Assembly (NCBI GenBank): GCA_028283985.1
Contig: JANQSQ010000566.1
Span: forward strand, 1 to 13,681
Direction of reading: 5' to 3'
Length of the DNA stretch: 13,681 nucleotides
DNA from: Rhodothermales bacterium
GTDB lineage: Bacteria > Bacteroidota > Rhodothermia > Rhodothermales > VXPQ01
This document shows, piece after piece, positions 6,851-13,681 of this stretch. The position numbers and the translations under genes were made by a program. The notes under the pieces were generated by a model. It worked only from the letters and a program-made list of their open reading frames with translations, searched no databases and was not told the DNA's origin. How positions within the stretch are numbered: position 1 is the first letter of the stretch; each line of letters begins with the position of its first letter.

Positions 6851-8113
6851 ATGCAGCGCGCGGGAAACGGCATATCCCCGTGTTTTCGGAAAACAACCCT
6901 GAAGAACGGCGTTCGGGTTCTTTCGGAGCGCATTCCGTCGGTTCGATCCGTTTCTGTGGGGGTATGGATCGCGACAGGCAGCCGGGACGAACGCGCTGCG
7001 GAGCGCGGCATCAGTCATTTCATTGAACACATGGTGTTCAAGGGCACGCGCAAGCGGCGCATGCATCATATTGCCCGCCGCATGGAATCCGTGGGCGGCT
7101 ACCTGAATGCGTTTACGGCCAAGGAGTATACGTGCTACTATGCCCGAGCGCTGGACGAACATCTTGCCCGGGCATTAGATACGGTGTGTGATCTTATTCT
7201 CTTTCCGACATTGCCCGAGAAAGAAATCGAGAAGGAGAAGGGCGTGATCCTCGAAGAGATGAAAATGTACGAGGATACCCCGGAAGATCTCGTGTTCGAC
7301 CGGTTCGAATCCGTCGTATACGATGGCCATGCGCTCGGCGCCCCCGTGATCGGGTATCCCCGGACGGTGCAGTCGTTCGACCGGGAGATGCTGTGCGATT
7401 ATATGCGCGGCCACTATGTACCGGATCGCGTGGTGCTTGTAGTCGCCGGGAACGCAGCGCACGACGATATTGCGCGTATCGCCGAGGATATGCTGGCGGA
7501 GATGCCGATAACCGAGCGCCCGACCCGGCGTACGCCTGTGAACGGTTATGTTCCCCATGACTTCGTGGAACCCCGACCCATTCAGCAGGCCCATTTTGTG
7601 GTGGGCGCGCGCGGGCTGAGCATTCGCAACGAGGACCGGGTAGCGTTCAGCGTGTTGAACACGTTACTGGGTGGGGGAATGTCGAGCCGACTCAACCAGA
7701 ATGTGCGGGAGAAATACGGCTTTTGCTATAGCATTGGATCCTTCGCGAATATGCACTCGGATTCGGGCGATTTCGGGGTGTATGCCGCCTCGGATGTACG
7801 CAAGATGGAGCGGGTGAAGCAATTGATTCGAAAGGAGTTACGGTATTTTGTCGACATTCCGATCGGAAGCCGTACGCTCAACGAGGCGAAGAACCAGGTG
7901 CGCGGCGCTCTGATGCTCGGCCTGGAAGGCATGAGTAATCGCATGATGGCCATCGGGCGGCAGGAACTGTATTTCGGGCGGTACCTGACGCTTGACGAGA
8001 TCAACGATGCGATCGAGCGCGTTACGGTCGAAGATGTGCAGCGGGTGGCGTCCATGCTGTTCAGGCAAGAGCAGCTTTCGACTGCGGCGCTTGTACCGGA
8101 GAAACATCCATGA
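6851..8113 (+). CDS. M16 family zinc metallopeptidase (MPP-beta / MlpA-like)
   Basis: This is an inverzincin-type peptidase of the pitrilysin/processing-peptidase family. The inverted zinc motif HFIEH is at 56-60 (ligands H56 and H60, catalytic E59). The third ligand is E136 in ILEEMKMYEDTPEDLVFD, at the family spacing. The C-terminal half has the GGGMSSRLNQNVREKYGFCYSIGSF segment (274-298) with the conserved Arg/Tyr region. At 420 residues it is a single-module, active-type subunit. No signal peptide or membrane segment is seen. The ATG at 6851 has no Shine-Dalgarno sequence, so the exact start is uncertain, but KTTLKNGVRVLSE shortly after is the normal N-terminal strand. An M16 peptidase downstream of pnp is also found in Bacillus. 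Its substrate is unknown. The stop overlaps the epimerase start (ATGA). Confidence 0.93.
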   Translation: MQRAGNGISPCFRKTTLKNGVRVLSERIPSVRSVSVGVWIATGSRDERAAERGISHFIEHMVFKGTRKRRMHHIARRMESVGGYLNAFTAKEYTCYYARALDEHLARALDTVCDLILFPTLPEKEIEKEKGVILEEMKMYEDTPEDLVFDRFESVVYDGHALGAPVIGYPRTVQSFDREMLCDYMRGHYVPDRVVLVVAGNAAHDDIARIAEDMLAEMPITERPTRRTPVNGYVPHDFVEPRPIQQAHFVVGARGLSIRNEDRVAFSVLNTLLGGGMSSRLNQNVREKYGFCYSIGSFANMHSDSGDFGVYAASDVRKMERVKQLIRKELRYFVDIPIGSRTLNEAKNQVRGALMLGLEGMSNRMMAIGRQELYFGRYLTLDEINDAIERVTVEDVQRVASMLFRQEQLSTAALVPEKHP

Positions 8114-9036
8114 AGATACTGGTTTCCGGCGGCGCCGGATTCATAGCTTCTCATGTATCCGGGGCCCTGCTCAGAGCGGGCCACGAAGTGCATATTCTTG
8201 ATGACTTGTCCGGAGGGCGGCGGGAAAACATCCCGGAAGGAGCTGTTTTTCACGAGTTGGATATCCGGTCCGAAAAAGCCTCGGCATGTATGCTGGAGCA
8301 GGGTTTCGAGGCGTTCGTGCACCATGCGGCCCAAATGGATGTGCGCAAATCCGTTGCAGATCCGCAATTCGACGCTGCGGTAAATGTCCTCGGATTGCTG
8401 AACCTTATGGAGGCAGGCCGGCGTGCGGGGTTGAAGAAAGTGGTTTTCGCATCGACAGGCGGGGCCATTTACGGAGAGCCGGACTATGCGCCGCAGGATG
8501 AACGCCATGTCACCAGGCCCCTTTCGCCCTATGGCGTCGCCAAACTGTGCGCAGAACATTACCTTGATTATTATCGGAGTCAGTATGGCATACCCTTTGT
8601 CGCACTCCGCTACGGGAACGTATACGGGCCGGGACAGAACCCTCACGGAGAGGCTGGCGTCGTAGCTATCTTTGCCGAACGGATGCTGCGGGGCGAGCAA
8701 CCCGTTATTTACGGGGATGGTTTGCAAACCCGGGATTACGTGTATGTGGGCGATGTGGTGCAGGCGAATCTGAGCGCGTTGGCGTACGATGGGTCGGGTA
8801 CGTTCAACATCGGAACGGCGGCAGAAACCAGTGTAAACGATCTTTTCGATATCTTGCGGGAGCGCATTGCTCCGGACATGGAGCGGCGGCATGAAGCAGG
8901 CCGGCCCGGCGAACAGCGCAGGAGCGTACTGGCTTTTGATCTTGCCCGGCGCGAGCTGGGATGGGCGCCTGGTACAGACATTGAGCATGGCCTCGAAGAG
9001 ACGGTAAAATGGTTCAGAAAGCACTTGAATTATTAA
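8110..9036 (+). CDS. NAD-dependent NDP-sugar epimerase (GalE-like extended SDR)
   Basis: The 308-residue protein is an extended short-chain dehydrogenase/reductase. It has the NAD-binding GGAGFIAS (7-14), the acidic DD at 31-32 that selects NAD, HHAAQMDVRKSV (71-82), and STGGAIYGE (115-123). The catalytic YGVAK is at 141-145, and RYGNVYGPGQNP and the substrate loop GDGLQTRDYVYVGDV (202-216) follow. This pattern fits UDP-glucose or related 4-epimerases feeding polysaccharide or glycan synthesis. The exact sugar cannot be read from sequence, so no gene symbol is given. GGAGAA stands 7 nt before the ATG. The start overlaps the stop of the M16 peptidase, so the two are co-translated although no functional link is known. 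Confidence 0.9.
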   Translation: MKILVSGGAGFIASHVSGALLRAGHEVHILDDLSGGRRENIPEGAVFHELDIRSEKASACMLEQGFEAFVHHAAQMDVRKSVADPQFDAAVNVLGLLNLMEAGRRAGLKKVVFASTGGAIYGEPDYAPQDERHVTRPLSPYGVAKLCAEHYLDYYRSQYGIPFVALRYGNVYGPGQNPHGEAGVVAIFAERMLRGEQPVIYGDGLQTRDYVYVGDVVQANLSALAYDGSGTFNIGTAAETSVNDLFDILRERIAPDMERRHEAGRPGEQRRSVLAFDLARRELGWAPGTDIEHGLEETVKWFRKHLNY

Positions 9037-9042
9037 CTTCTT

Positions 9043-9061
9043 TTCCTTGATATACAAGGAA
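9043..9061 (+). promoter_or_regulatory. Perfect hairpin enclosing the scpA ribosome binding site
   Basis: TTCCTTG (9043-9049) and CAAGGAA (9055-9061) form a perfect 7-bp stem with loop ATATA. The right arm contains AAGGA, the probable Shine-Dalgarno site 5 nt before the scpA ATG at 9066. In RNA the stem would hide that site. It could also be a DNA operator palindrome. The pairing is certain from sequence; any regulatory role is inference. Confidence 0.45.
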
Positions 9062-9065
9062 TTAA

Positions 9066-9848
9066 ATGTATAAGATAAACCTTAAAGACTTTGAGGGCCC
9101 GCTGGACTTGCTCCTCTTTTTTATCCGGAGGGACGAGTTGGATATTTTCGACATTCCGGTGGCCCGCATTGCTGACGAGTACCTTGAGCATGTGCGTCTA
9201 CTTGAAGAAATCGATCTCGACAGTGCAGGGGAGTTTTTGTACATGGCGGCGGTCCTGATCGGAATAAAGGCCCGCATGCTTCTGCCGGGACAGGAGGTCG
9301 ACGAAGACGGGGAACTGATCGATCCTCGCAGGGAGCTGGTGGAACGGCTTCTGGAATATGTCCGGTACAAGGAGGCCTCCGGACATTTACTGGCGCTCGA
9401 AACCGAACGGGCGGAACGATTTACGCGCAATCATGCCGTTCCCGAACGGGCCGCATGGGAACAGAAACAGGTCCTGGATGCATCCGTGTTCGATCTGGTA
9501 TCGGCGCTCAAGCGCATTCTTTCAGAGGTCCCGGAAGAGGCGCTGCACGGCGTTGTGCGCGAAGAATATTCGATCGAAGAACAGCGCGCGTTTCTCCTGG
9601 ACCGCCTTGCCCGGGACAAGAATCTTTCGTTCTCCGCCCTTGTCGAGAATCGGTCCCGGCCGTTTATCGTTGCGACCTTTCTCGGGGTGCTCGAACTTGT
9701 CCAGGCGCAACAGGTGCATGTACATATTTCCGGAGAAAATCCGATCGATTTTTATCTTGCGTTGCGGGTCCGGCAGGACGAGACGGTCTCTGAGATCCGG
9801 ACTGTGCAGATGCCGGATAGAAGAGACCTCGGGCAAACGAAACGGTAA
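9066..9848 (+). CDS. scpA: Segregation and condensation protein A (kleisin)
   Basis: ScpA bridges the SMC heads and, with ScpB, forms the bacterial condensin that organises and segregates the chromosome. The 260-residue protein opens with the family signature FEGPLDLLL (9-17), then RRDELDIFDIPVARIADEYL. It continues with the helical EFLYMAAVLIGIKARMLLP (56-74) and an acidic linker around 77-90. It ends in a winged-helix domain (about 180-245, containing FIVATFLGVLELVQAQQV) that contacts SMC. An AAGGA site lies 5 nt upstream, inside a hairpin. The first ten codons are unusually AT-rich for this window, which fits an accessible initiation site. Its TAA overlaps the scpB ATG by one base (TAATG), the usual coupling of this pair. 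Confidence 0.96.
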   Translation: MYKINLKDFEGPLDLLLFFIRRDELDIFDIPVARIADEYLEHVRLLEEIDLDSAGEFLYMAAVLIGIKARMLLPGQEVDEDGELIDPRRELVERLLEYVRYKEASGHLLALETERAERFTRNHAVPERAAWEQKQVLDASVFDLVSALKRILSEVPEEALHGVVREEYSIEEQRAFLLDRLARDKNLSFSALVENRSRPFIVATFLGVLELVQAQQVHVHISGENPIDFYLALRVRQDETVSEIRTVQMPDRRDLGQTKR

Positions 9849-10555
9849 TGGCGAATAGACCACCGAGCGGGATGGCGTCCATACACGAATTGGGGGATCG
9901 GACGCTTATGCATGTCGCCGAAGCGCTTGTCTTCGCGGCGGATCGTCCTGTCGCCTCGCGCGAAATCGCCAGTGTGTATAGCGATGTAACAGGGAACGAT
10001 ACTCCCTCGGATGGGGATGTGCTGGAGGCGGTGACGAGCCTGAACGAGGCCTATGAGGCGAGTGGACGCGTTTTTCGCATCGAGCGTTGGGCCGCGGGCT
10101 TTCGGATGGCTACCATTTCTCCGGTTGCTCCCTATCTCAAATCTTTTTTCAATAAAGATCGAAACCGGAAATTGTCCCACTCGCTCATGGAAACCCTGGC
10201 CATCGTGGCATACCGGCAGCCTGTCACAAAACCCGAGGTCGATTTTGTGCGCGGCGTCGATTCCGGCTATGCGCTGGGCAAGCTCATGGAAAGGGGGGTC
10301 ATCGACGTCGTGGGTCGGAGCGATTCCCTGGGCCGCCCCCTGATCTACGGAACCACGGGTTCGTTTCTGGAGCAGTTCGGGCTGGGCGATATCGACGATC
10401 TTCCCAGCCTGCGCGAAATCGAAGAGATTCTTGGAGACCCTTCCTTCAGCCGGGAGCGCGCCGAGTTGTTGCAGTTGCAACAGGAGGACGAGGCGGTACA
10501 GGACCGGACGGGGGATGAAGCGGGGCCGCAAGCGGTCCGGGAAGTCGAGGAGTAA
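9848..10555 (+). CDS. scpB: Segregation and condensation protein B
   Basis: ScpB is the dimeric tandem winged-helix partner of ScpA in the SMC complex. The first winged helix is at about 18-95 (HVAEALVFAADRPVASREIA) and the second at about 108-178. The second carries the highly conserved SLMETLAIVAYRQPVTKPEV (112-131), GRSDSLGRPLIYGTT (156-170) and FLEQFGLGDIDDLPSL (173-188). The C-terminus (about 200-235) is acidic and probably disordered. The ATG at 9848 is chosen because it overlaps the scpA stop as TAATG. Later Met codons at 9872 and 9908 are possible but would lose this coupling. The total of 235 residues is within the normal range. A palindromic element begins one base after its stop. 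Confidence 0.95.
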   Translation: MANRPPSGMASIHELGDRTLMHVAEALVFAADRPVASREIASVYSDVTGNDTPSDGDVLEAVTSLNEAYEASGRVFRIERWAAGFRMATISPVAPYLKSFFNKDRNRKLSHSLMETLAIVAYRQPVTKPEVDFVRGVDSGYALGKLMERGVIDVVGRSDSLGRPLIYGTTGSFLEQFGLGDIDDLPSLREIEEILGDPSFSRERAELLQLQQEDEAVQDRTGDEAGPQAVREVEE

Positions 10556-10556
10556 G

Positions 10557-10692
10557 GTTAGGGCCTGTTAACACTATGCAGCGGCGCTCTGCGGGGCATA
10601 TTTTCCTGTCAGGCCAGGGGCGCCGCGAGCGCAGTGTGGCCCAGCCACATAAACGAGCGGCAACGCTGCATGGCGGGAAAACAGGCCCTAAC
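10557..10692 (+). mobile_element. MITE-like palindromic element (or structured RNA) after scpB
   Basis: The ends GTTAGGGCCTGTT (10557-10569) and AACAGGCCCTAAC (10680-10692) are a perfect 13-bp inverted repeat. Further in, ATGCAGCG (10576-10583) pairs with CGCTGCAT (10664-10671). Two inner hairpins follow: 10584-10594 with 10623-10632 (10 bp, one bulge) and TGTGGC/GCCACA (10635-10640 with 10644-10649, loop CCA). There is no room for a transposase. If the unit is read as GGGCCTGTT...AACAGGCCC, it is flanked by TA on both sides, as expected for non-autonomous elements moved by TA- or YTAR-targeting transposases. From memory the ends resemble those of some IS5-group elements; this was not checked. 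A conserved folded RNA is the alternative. Confidence 0.6.
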
Positions 10693-10783
10693 GCAGCCGG
10701 AAAAATCTTTCGGGTAAGAACAGATCGCGCGCTGGTTCGTTCACAGAGGCTTATATACGTTACGCGCTTTCTATTCAGGTAAA
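10693..10783 (+). other. Spacer before rluB, probable promoter region
   Basis: The 91 nt between the palindromic element and rluB hold a weak hairpin CCGGAA/TTTCGG (10697-10713) without a T tract. An AT-rich patch TTATATA (10751-10757) could belong to a promoter, but I find no matching -35 element. AGGTAA directly before the ATG is a short, closely spaced Shine-Dalgarno candidate. No gene is supported here. Confidence 0.3.
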
Positions 10784-11641
10784 ATGTCCGCCGGATTACC
10801 TGCCAAAAGGGGACAAAAGGGGCGGAAGGGTACCGCCGGTAGCGCCGGGATTGCTGGCCTGCCGGGGCGATCGGAGCCCACCGGTTCGTCCCGGAACGGA
10901 GAGAGTGCGGCAGGCAAGGGGATGCGGCTCAACCGGTATATTGCCCGCGCAGGCGTGTGTTCGCGCCGCGAGGCGGATAGCCTGATCGGGAAGGGGCTTG
11001 TCAAGGTGAACGGGGAGCGTGTCCGGGAATTCCATATTTCGGTGACGCCGACCGATACGGTGGAGGTCAACGGGAAACGCATTTCCGCTTCACCCCATGA
11101 GTACATCCTTCTCAATAAGCCGAAGGATACCATTACGACGAAGCACGACCCGAAGAACCGGCGCACCGTGATGGACCTTTTGGCCCTTCCGGATGCGGAC
11201 AAGGGCAGCCTCTTTCCCGTGGGTCGCCTGGACCGGGATACGTCGGGCGTATTGCTTGTCACCAACGATGGGGAACTGGCGCACCGGTTGATGCATCCCC
11301 GGTACGAGGTGGATAAACTGTATCGGGTACGTACCCGGAACCCTGTGAAACCCCATGAGCTCGACCTGCTCAAAAAAGGCGTCGAATTGGAAGATGGATG
11401 GGCAAAGGTCGATGAGGCGGCTTATGTGGCTCTGCCCGGCCGCCATGAGGTGGGATTGCGTATGCACGAAGGCCGTAACCGGCAGATTCGCAGGATGTTC
11501 GAAGCGCTTGGCCACGAAATTACAGCGCTCGAGCGCGTGAATTACGCGGGACTTACCGCCAAGGGCGTTCGCCTCGGCAAATGGAGGCGCCTGCAGCCCT
11601 TCGAAATCCGGCGGCTCAAGCGCCAGGTACACATGCAATGA
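10784..11641 (+). CDS. rluB: RluB/RsuA-family 23S rRNA pseudouridine synthase
   Basis: The protein is an RsuA/RluB/E/F-type pseudouridine synthase. The S4 RNA-binding domain begins MRLNRYIARAGVCSRREAD (47-65) and runs to about 105. The catalytic domain has ILLNKPKD (108-115), the GRLDRDTSGVLLVTNDGELA motif (147-166, nucleophile D150), and EGRNRQIRRMFEALGHEI (229-246). The 23S U2605 target is inferred from the best-known family member. Residues 1-46 are a Gly/Lys/Arg-rich low-complexity extension (12 Gly, 8 basic). Such tails occur in RluB proteins, but a start at the ATG 10922 (M47) would also give a complete enzyme. AGG just before 10784 mildly favours the long form. A gene of this family next to scpAB is a common arrangement. 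The stop is 4 nt before guaB. Confidence 0.9.
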   Translation: MSAGLPAKRGQKGRKGTAGSAGIAGLPGRSEPTGSSRNGESAAGKGMRLNRYIARAGVCSRREADSLIGKGLVKVNGERVREFHISVTPTDTVEVNGKRISASPHEYILLNKPKDTITTKHDPKNRRTVMDLLALPDADKGSLFPVGRLDRDTSGVLLVTNDGELAHRLMHPRYEVDKLYRVRTRNPVKPHELDLLKKGVELEDGWAKVDEAAYVALPGRHEVGLRMHEGRNRQIRRMFEALGHEITALERVNYAGLTAKGVRLGKWRRLQPFEIRRLKRQVHMQ

Positions 11642-11645
11642 TATT

Positions 11646-13136
11646 ATGACGAACAACGACAGGTTGCTTCTTGAGCGGCTCCGCAAGGAGGGGCTTACCT
11701 ACGACGATGTGCTGCTTATGCCCCGGTATTCGTCCATCATGCCCCGGGACGTTTCCATCGGAACGATTCTGACGCCGCGTATTGCGCTGAATATTCCGCT
11801 GTTGTCTGCCGCCATGGACACGGTTACCGAATCCGAGATGGCGATTGCGATCGCCCGAGAAGGCGGGGCCGGCGTGTTGCACAAAAACATGTCTATCGAG
11901 CGGCAAGCGGATGAGGTGCGCCGCGTGAAGCGCTCAGAAAGCGGCATGATCCTCGATCCGATCACCTTGCATCCGGAGGGTACGGTGGCGGATGCCTGCG
12001 CCATGATGGAGCGGTACCATATCGGGGGCATTCCTGTAGTCGATGCCGATAACCGCCTGGCGGGGATTGTTACGAACCGCGATCTGCGCTTCGCGCATGA
12101 CGGGAGCACGCCGCTCCGCGAGATGATGACCAGAGAAAATCTGGTAACGGCGCCTGTAGGAACGACGCTGGAACAGGCGGAGGCGCTTCTGCAAAAGCAC
12201 AAGATCGAGAAACTTCCGGTCGTGGATGACGCCGGGAATCTGAAAGGGCTCATCACATTCAAGGACCTCGATAAAAAGCGCAAGTATCCCAATGCCTGCA
12301 AGGATGCGCATGGCCGCCTTCGCGTAGGGGCTGCGATCGGGGTTACGCCGGATGTGGCGGACAGGACGGCGGCGCTTGCGGAGAGCGACGTCGATTTTCT
12401 TGTCGTGGACACGGCGCACGGACACTCCAAAGGCGTCCTGCAGACGGTCGAGCAGGTAAAGGCGCTTTCGGGGGATCGGGATGTGATTGCCGGCAACATC
12501 GGCACGGTGGAGGCGGCCGAAGCGATTATCGGGGCAGGAGCCGACGCCGTCAAGGTCGGGATCGGGCCCGGCTCTATCTGTACGACCCGCGTGGTGGCCG
12601 GCATTGGCGTGCCGCAACTTACGGCGATCATGGACTGCGCTGCGGTGGCGCACAAATACGGCGTACCGGTGATTGCGGACGGGGGGATCAAACAGACCGG
12701 GGATATTCCAAAAGCATTGGCCGCAGGGGCCGACTCCGTGATGATCGGCGGCCTCTTTGCGCGTGTGGAAGAGAGTCCCGGCGAAACCATTCTGTACGAA
12801 GGCCGCAAGTTCAAAAGCTACCGGGGCATGGGCTCCGTGGGAGCCATGGAATCGGGGTCGAAGGACCGGTATTTCCAGGATGCGGAAGACGATCTTGCCA
12901 AACTCGTTCCGGAGGGAATCGAGGGGCGCGTTCCGTACAGCGGGGATCTTGCAGAAGTCGTACACCAGATGCTTGGGGGTTTGCGGGCTGCGATGGGGTA
13001 CTGCGGGGCCGCTTCCATTCGGGAGTTGCAGGAAACGGCGCAGTTTATTCGCGTAACGGGCGCCGGACAGCGGGAAAGTCACCCGCACGATGTATTCATC
13101 ACGAAGGAAGCGCCCAATTACAGCACCCGCCTCTGA
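11646..13136 (+). CDS. guaB: Inosine-5'-monophosphate dehydrogenase
   Basis: GuaB oxidises IMP to XMP with NAD, the committed step of GMP synthesis. The 496-residue protein has GLTYDDVLLMPRYSSIMP (16-33), SAAMDTVTE (54-62), and a two-CBS Bateman module inserted at about 100-215. The rest of the TIM barrel holds VVDTAHGHS (253-261) and GIGPGSICTTR (305-315) with catalytic Cys312. It continues with VIADGGIKQTGDIPKALAAGA, YRGMGSVGAM (392-401) and the mobile flap ending EGRVPYSG with catalytic Arg428. All key residues are present. The CBS module suggests nucleotide control, as known for bacterial IMPDHs. The ATG at 11646 lies 4 nt behind the rluB stop and has no Shine-Dalgarno site, so coupling to rluB is likely. 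Confidence 0.98.
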   Translation: MTNNDRLLLERLRKEGLTYDDVLLMPRYSSIMPRDVSIGTILTPRIALNIPLLSAAMDTVTESEMAIAIAREGGAGVLHKNMSIERQADEVRRVKRSESGMILDPITLHPEGTVADACAMMERYHIGGIPVVDADNRLAGIVTNRDLRFAHDGSTPLREMMTRENLVTAPVGTTLEQAEALLQKHKIEKLPVVDDAGNLKGLITFKDLDKKRKYPNACKDAHGRLRVGAAIGVTPDVADRTAALAESDVDFLVVDTAHGHSKGVLQTVEQVKALSGDRDVIAGNIGTVEAAEAIIGAGADAVKVGIGPGSICTTRVVAGIGVPQLTAIMDCAAVAHKYGVPVIADGGIKQTGDIPKALAAGADSVMIGGLFARVEESPGETILYEGRKFKSYRGMGSVGAMESGSKDRYFQDAEDDLAKLVPEGIEGRVPYSGDLAEVVHQMLGGLRAAMGYCGAASIRELQETAQFIRVTGAGQRESHPHDVFITKEAPNYSTRL

Positions 13137-13190
13137 GTATCCGCGCGCCGGGAGGCGCCCCGCCTTGCCTTATTTGCCGGAGTCTTTTTC

Positions 13191-13681
13191 GTGGACCGCA
13201 TCTCTTCTCTCCGCGCCCTGCTCCGCACGTTGTCCGCGGATGCATTGTATCTGACCCATTATGCCCATGTGCGCTGGGCGTGCGGTTTTACGGGGTCGTA
13301 TGGCGTACTGATCGTTCGCGCGGATGCGGCGCATTTCGTGACGGATGGGCGGTACCGTACGCAGGCAGGGGAGGAGGTCAAGGATGCGTCCGTCCATGTG
13401 ATACGGCCCACGCAACGCGACGTCTCCGAGTACGTGAAAGCGGAAGGTTTGCTGAAGGACGTACGCCGGGTGGCGTATGTGTCGGACCGCCTTACGGTTT
13501 CCGCCCTTGAAATGCTGCAAAAGCGTTTCCCGGGCGTGGAATGGACAGGAAAATCCGGACTGCTCAATGAGCTTATGGCCCGTAAAAGCCCGGACGAACT
13601 GGAGCGTATCCGCGCCGCCCAGGCCTTGACGGGAGAAGTGTTCGATACCCTGAAGGAATGGATCCGGCCGGGACGCACGGA
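13191..13681 (+). CDS. M24 Xaa-Pro aminopeptidase/dipeptidase (PepP/PepQ-like), 3'-truncated by window edge
   Basis: An open frame from GTG at 13191 runs without a stop to the window end (163 codons). It encodes the N-terminal creatinase/prolidase domain of an M24 metallopeptidase: LYLTHYAHVRWACGFTGSYG (19-38), then FVTDGRYRTQAGEEV (about 50-64). The linker NELMARKSPDELERIRAAQ (about 126-144) and EWIRPGRT lead into the pita-bread domain, whose metal ligands lie outside the window. The GTG start is supported by GGAG (13179-13182) 8 nt upstream and by the normal family N-terminus. These enzymes cleave an X-Pro bond at peptide N-termini. Whether this one is an aminopeptidase or a dipeptidase cannot be told. 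It lies 54 nt after guaB; only a short GC hairpin (AGGCG-CCC-CGCCT) stands between them. Confidence 0.88.
   Translation, partial: MDRISSLRALLRTLSADALYLTHYAHVRWACGFTGSYGVLIVRADAAHFVTDGRYRTQAGEEVKDASVHVIRPTQRDVSEYVKAEGLLKDVRRVAYVSDRLTVSALEMLQKRFPGVEWTGKSGLLNELMARKSPDELERIRAAQALTGEVFDTLKEWIRPGRT

Noticed and set aside
7726..9057. 443-codon open frame on the minus strand
   Set aside because: It spans the end of the M16 gene and all of the epimerase in antisense, with no domain signature. Both + strand genes have intact catalytic motifs.
10576..10782. 68-codon + strand open frame between scpB and rluB
   Set aside because: It starts inside the palindromic element, is strongly basic with no recognisable domain, and ends against the rluB start. 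It is better explained as chance translation of the element.
11699..13088. Two long minus-strand frames opposite guaB
   Set aside because: Both are antisense to a complete IMP dehydrogenase and have low-complexity Ser/Arg/Pro- or Arg/His-rich translations.
13140..13175. Terminator after guaB
   Set aside because: Only a 5-bp stem (AGGCG-CCC-CGCCT) without a T tract is present, too weak to call.

Overview
The window is an almost fully coding stretch of housekeeping genes, all on the + strand. It suggests a moderately GC-rich member of the Bacteroidota/Rhodothermota area (Rhodothermia- or Balneolia-like). This rests on the look of the S15, IF2 and RbfA proteins, and on several genes lacking a clear Shine-Dalgarno sequence while others (rpsO, the epimerase, scpA, the M24 peptidase) have one. 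The taxonomic call is an inference and was not tested by alignment.

Region 1 (1-3860) is a translation and cofactor operon: the 3' part of infB, then rbfA, truB and ribF, with ATGA start/stop overlaps at rbfA/truB and truB/ribF. A hairpin with a pyrimidine-rich tail follows ribF. Region 2 (3958-6697) holds rpsO and pnp, a widely conserved pair. Here PNPase carries an Arg/Gly-rich C-terminal tail. Region 3 (6698-9036) begins with a roughly 106-nt element built on a 16-bp terminal inverted repeat. An M16 zinc peptidase and an NDP-sugar epimerase follow, with overlapping start and stop codons.

Region 4 (9037-10555) encodes ScpA and ScpB, the kleisin and winged-helix partners of SMC. A small hairpin covers the scpA ribosome binding site. 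Region 5 (10556-11641) holds a 136-bp strongly self-complementary element with perfect 13-bp ends, either MITE-like or a structured RNA, followed by an RluB-type pseudouridine synthase with a basic Gly-rich N-terminal extension. Region 6 (11646-13681) contains guaB (IMP dehydrogenase) and the 5' part of an M24 Xaa-Pro peptidase that runs off the window.

Together the genes serve translation initiation, ribosome maturation, RNA turnover, flavin and GMP synthesis, and chromosome condensation. I found no defence system, prophage, CRISPR array, tRNA, rRNA or transposase gene, and no clearly novel protein system. The unexplained content is non-coding: two palindromic elements, each placed directly behind a stop codon (6698-6804 and 10557-10692), and some smaller hairpins. 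No gene-free stretch exceeds 300 bases; the largest gap is 10556-10783.
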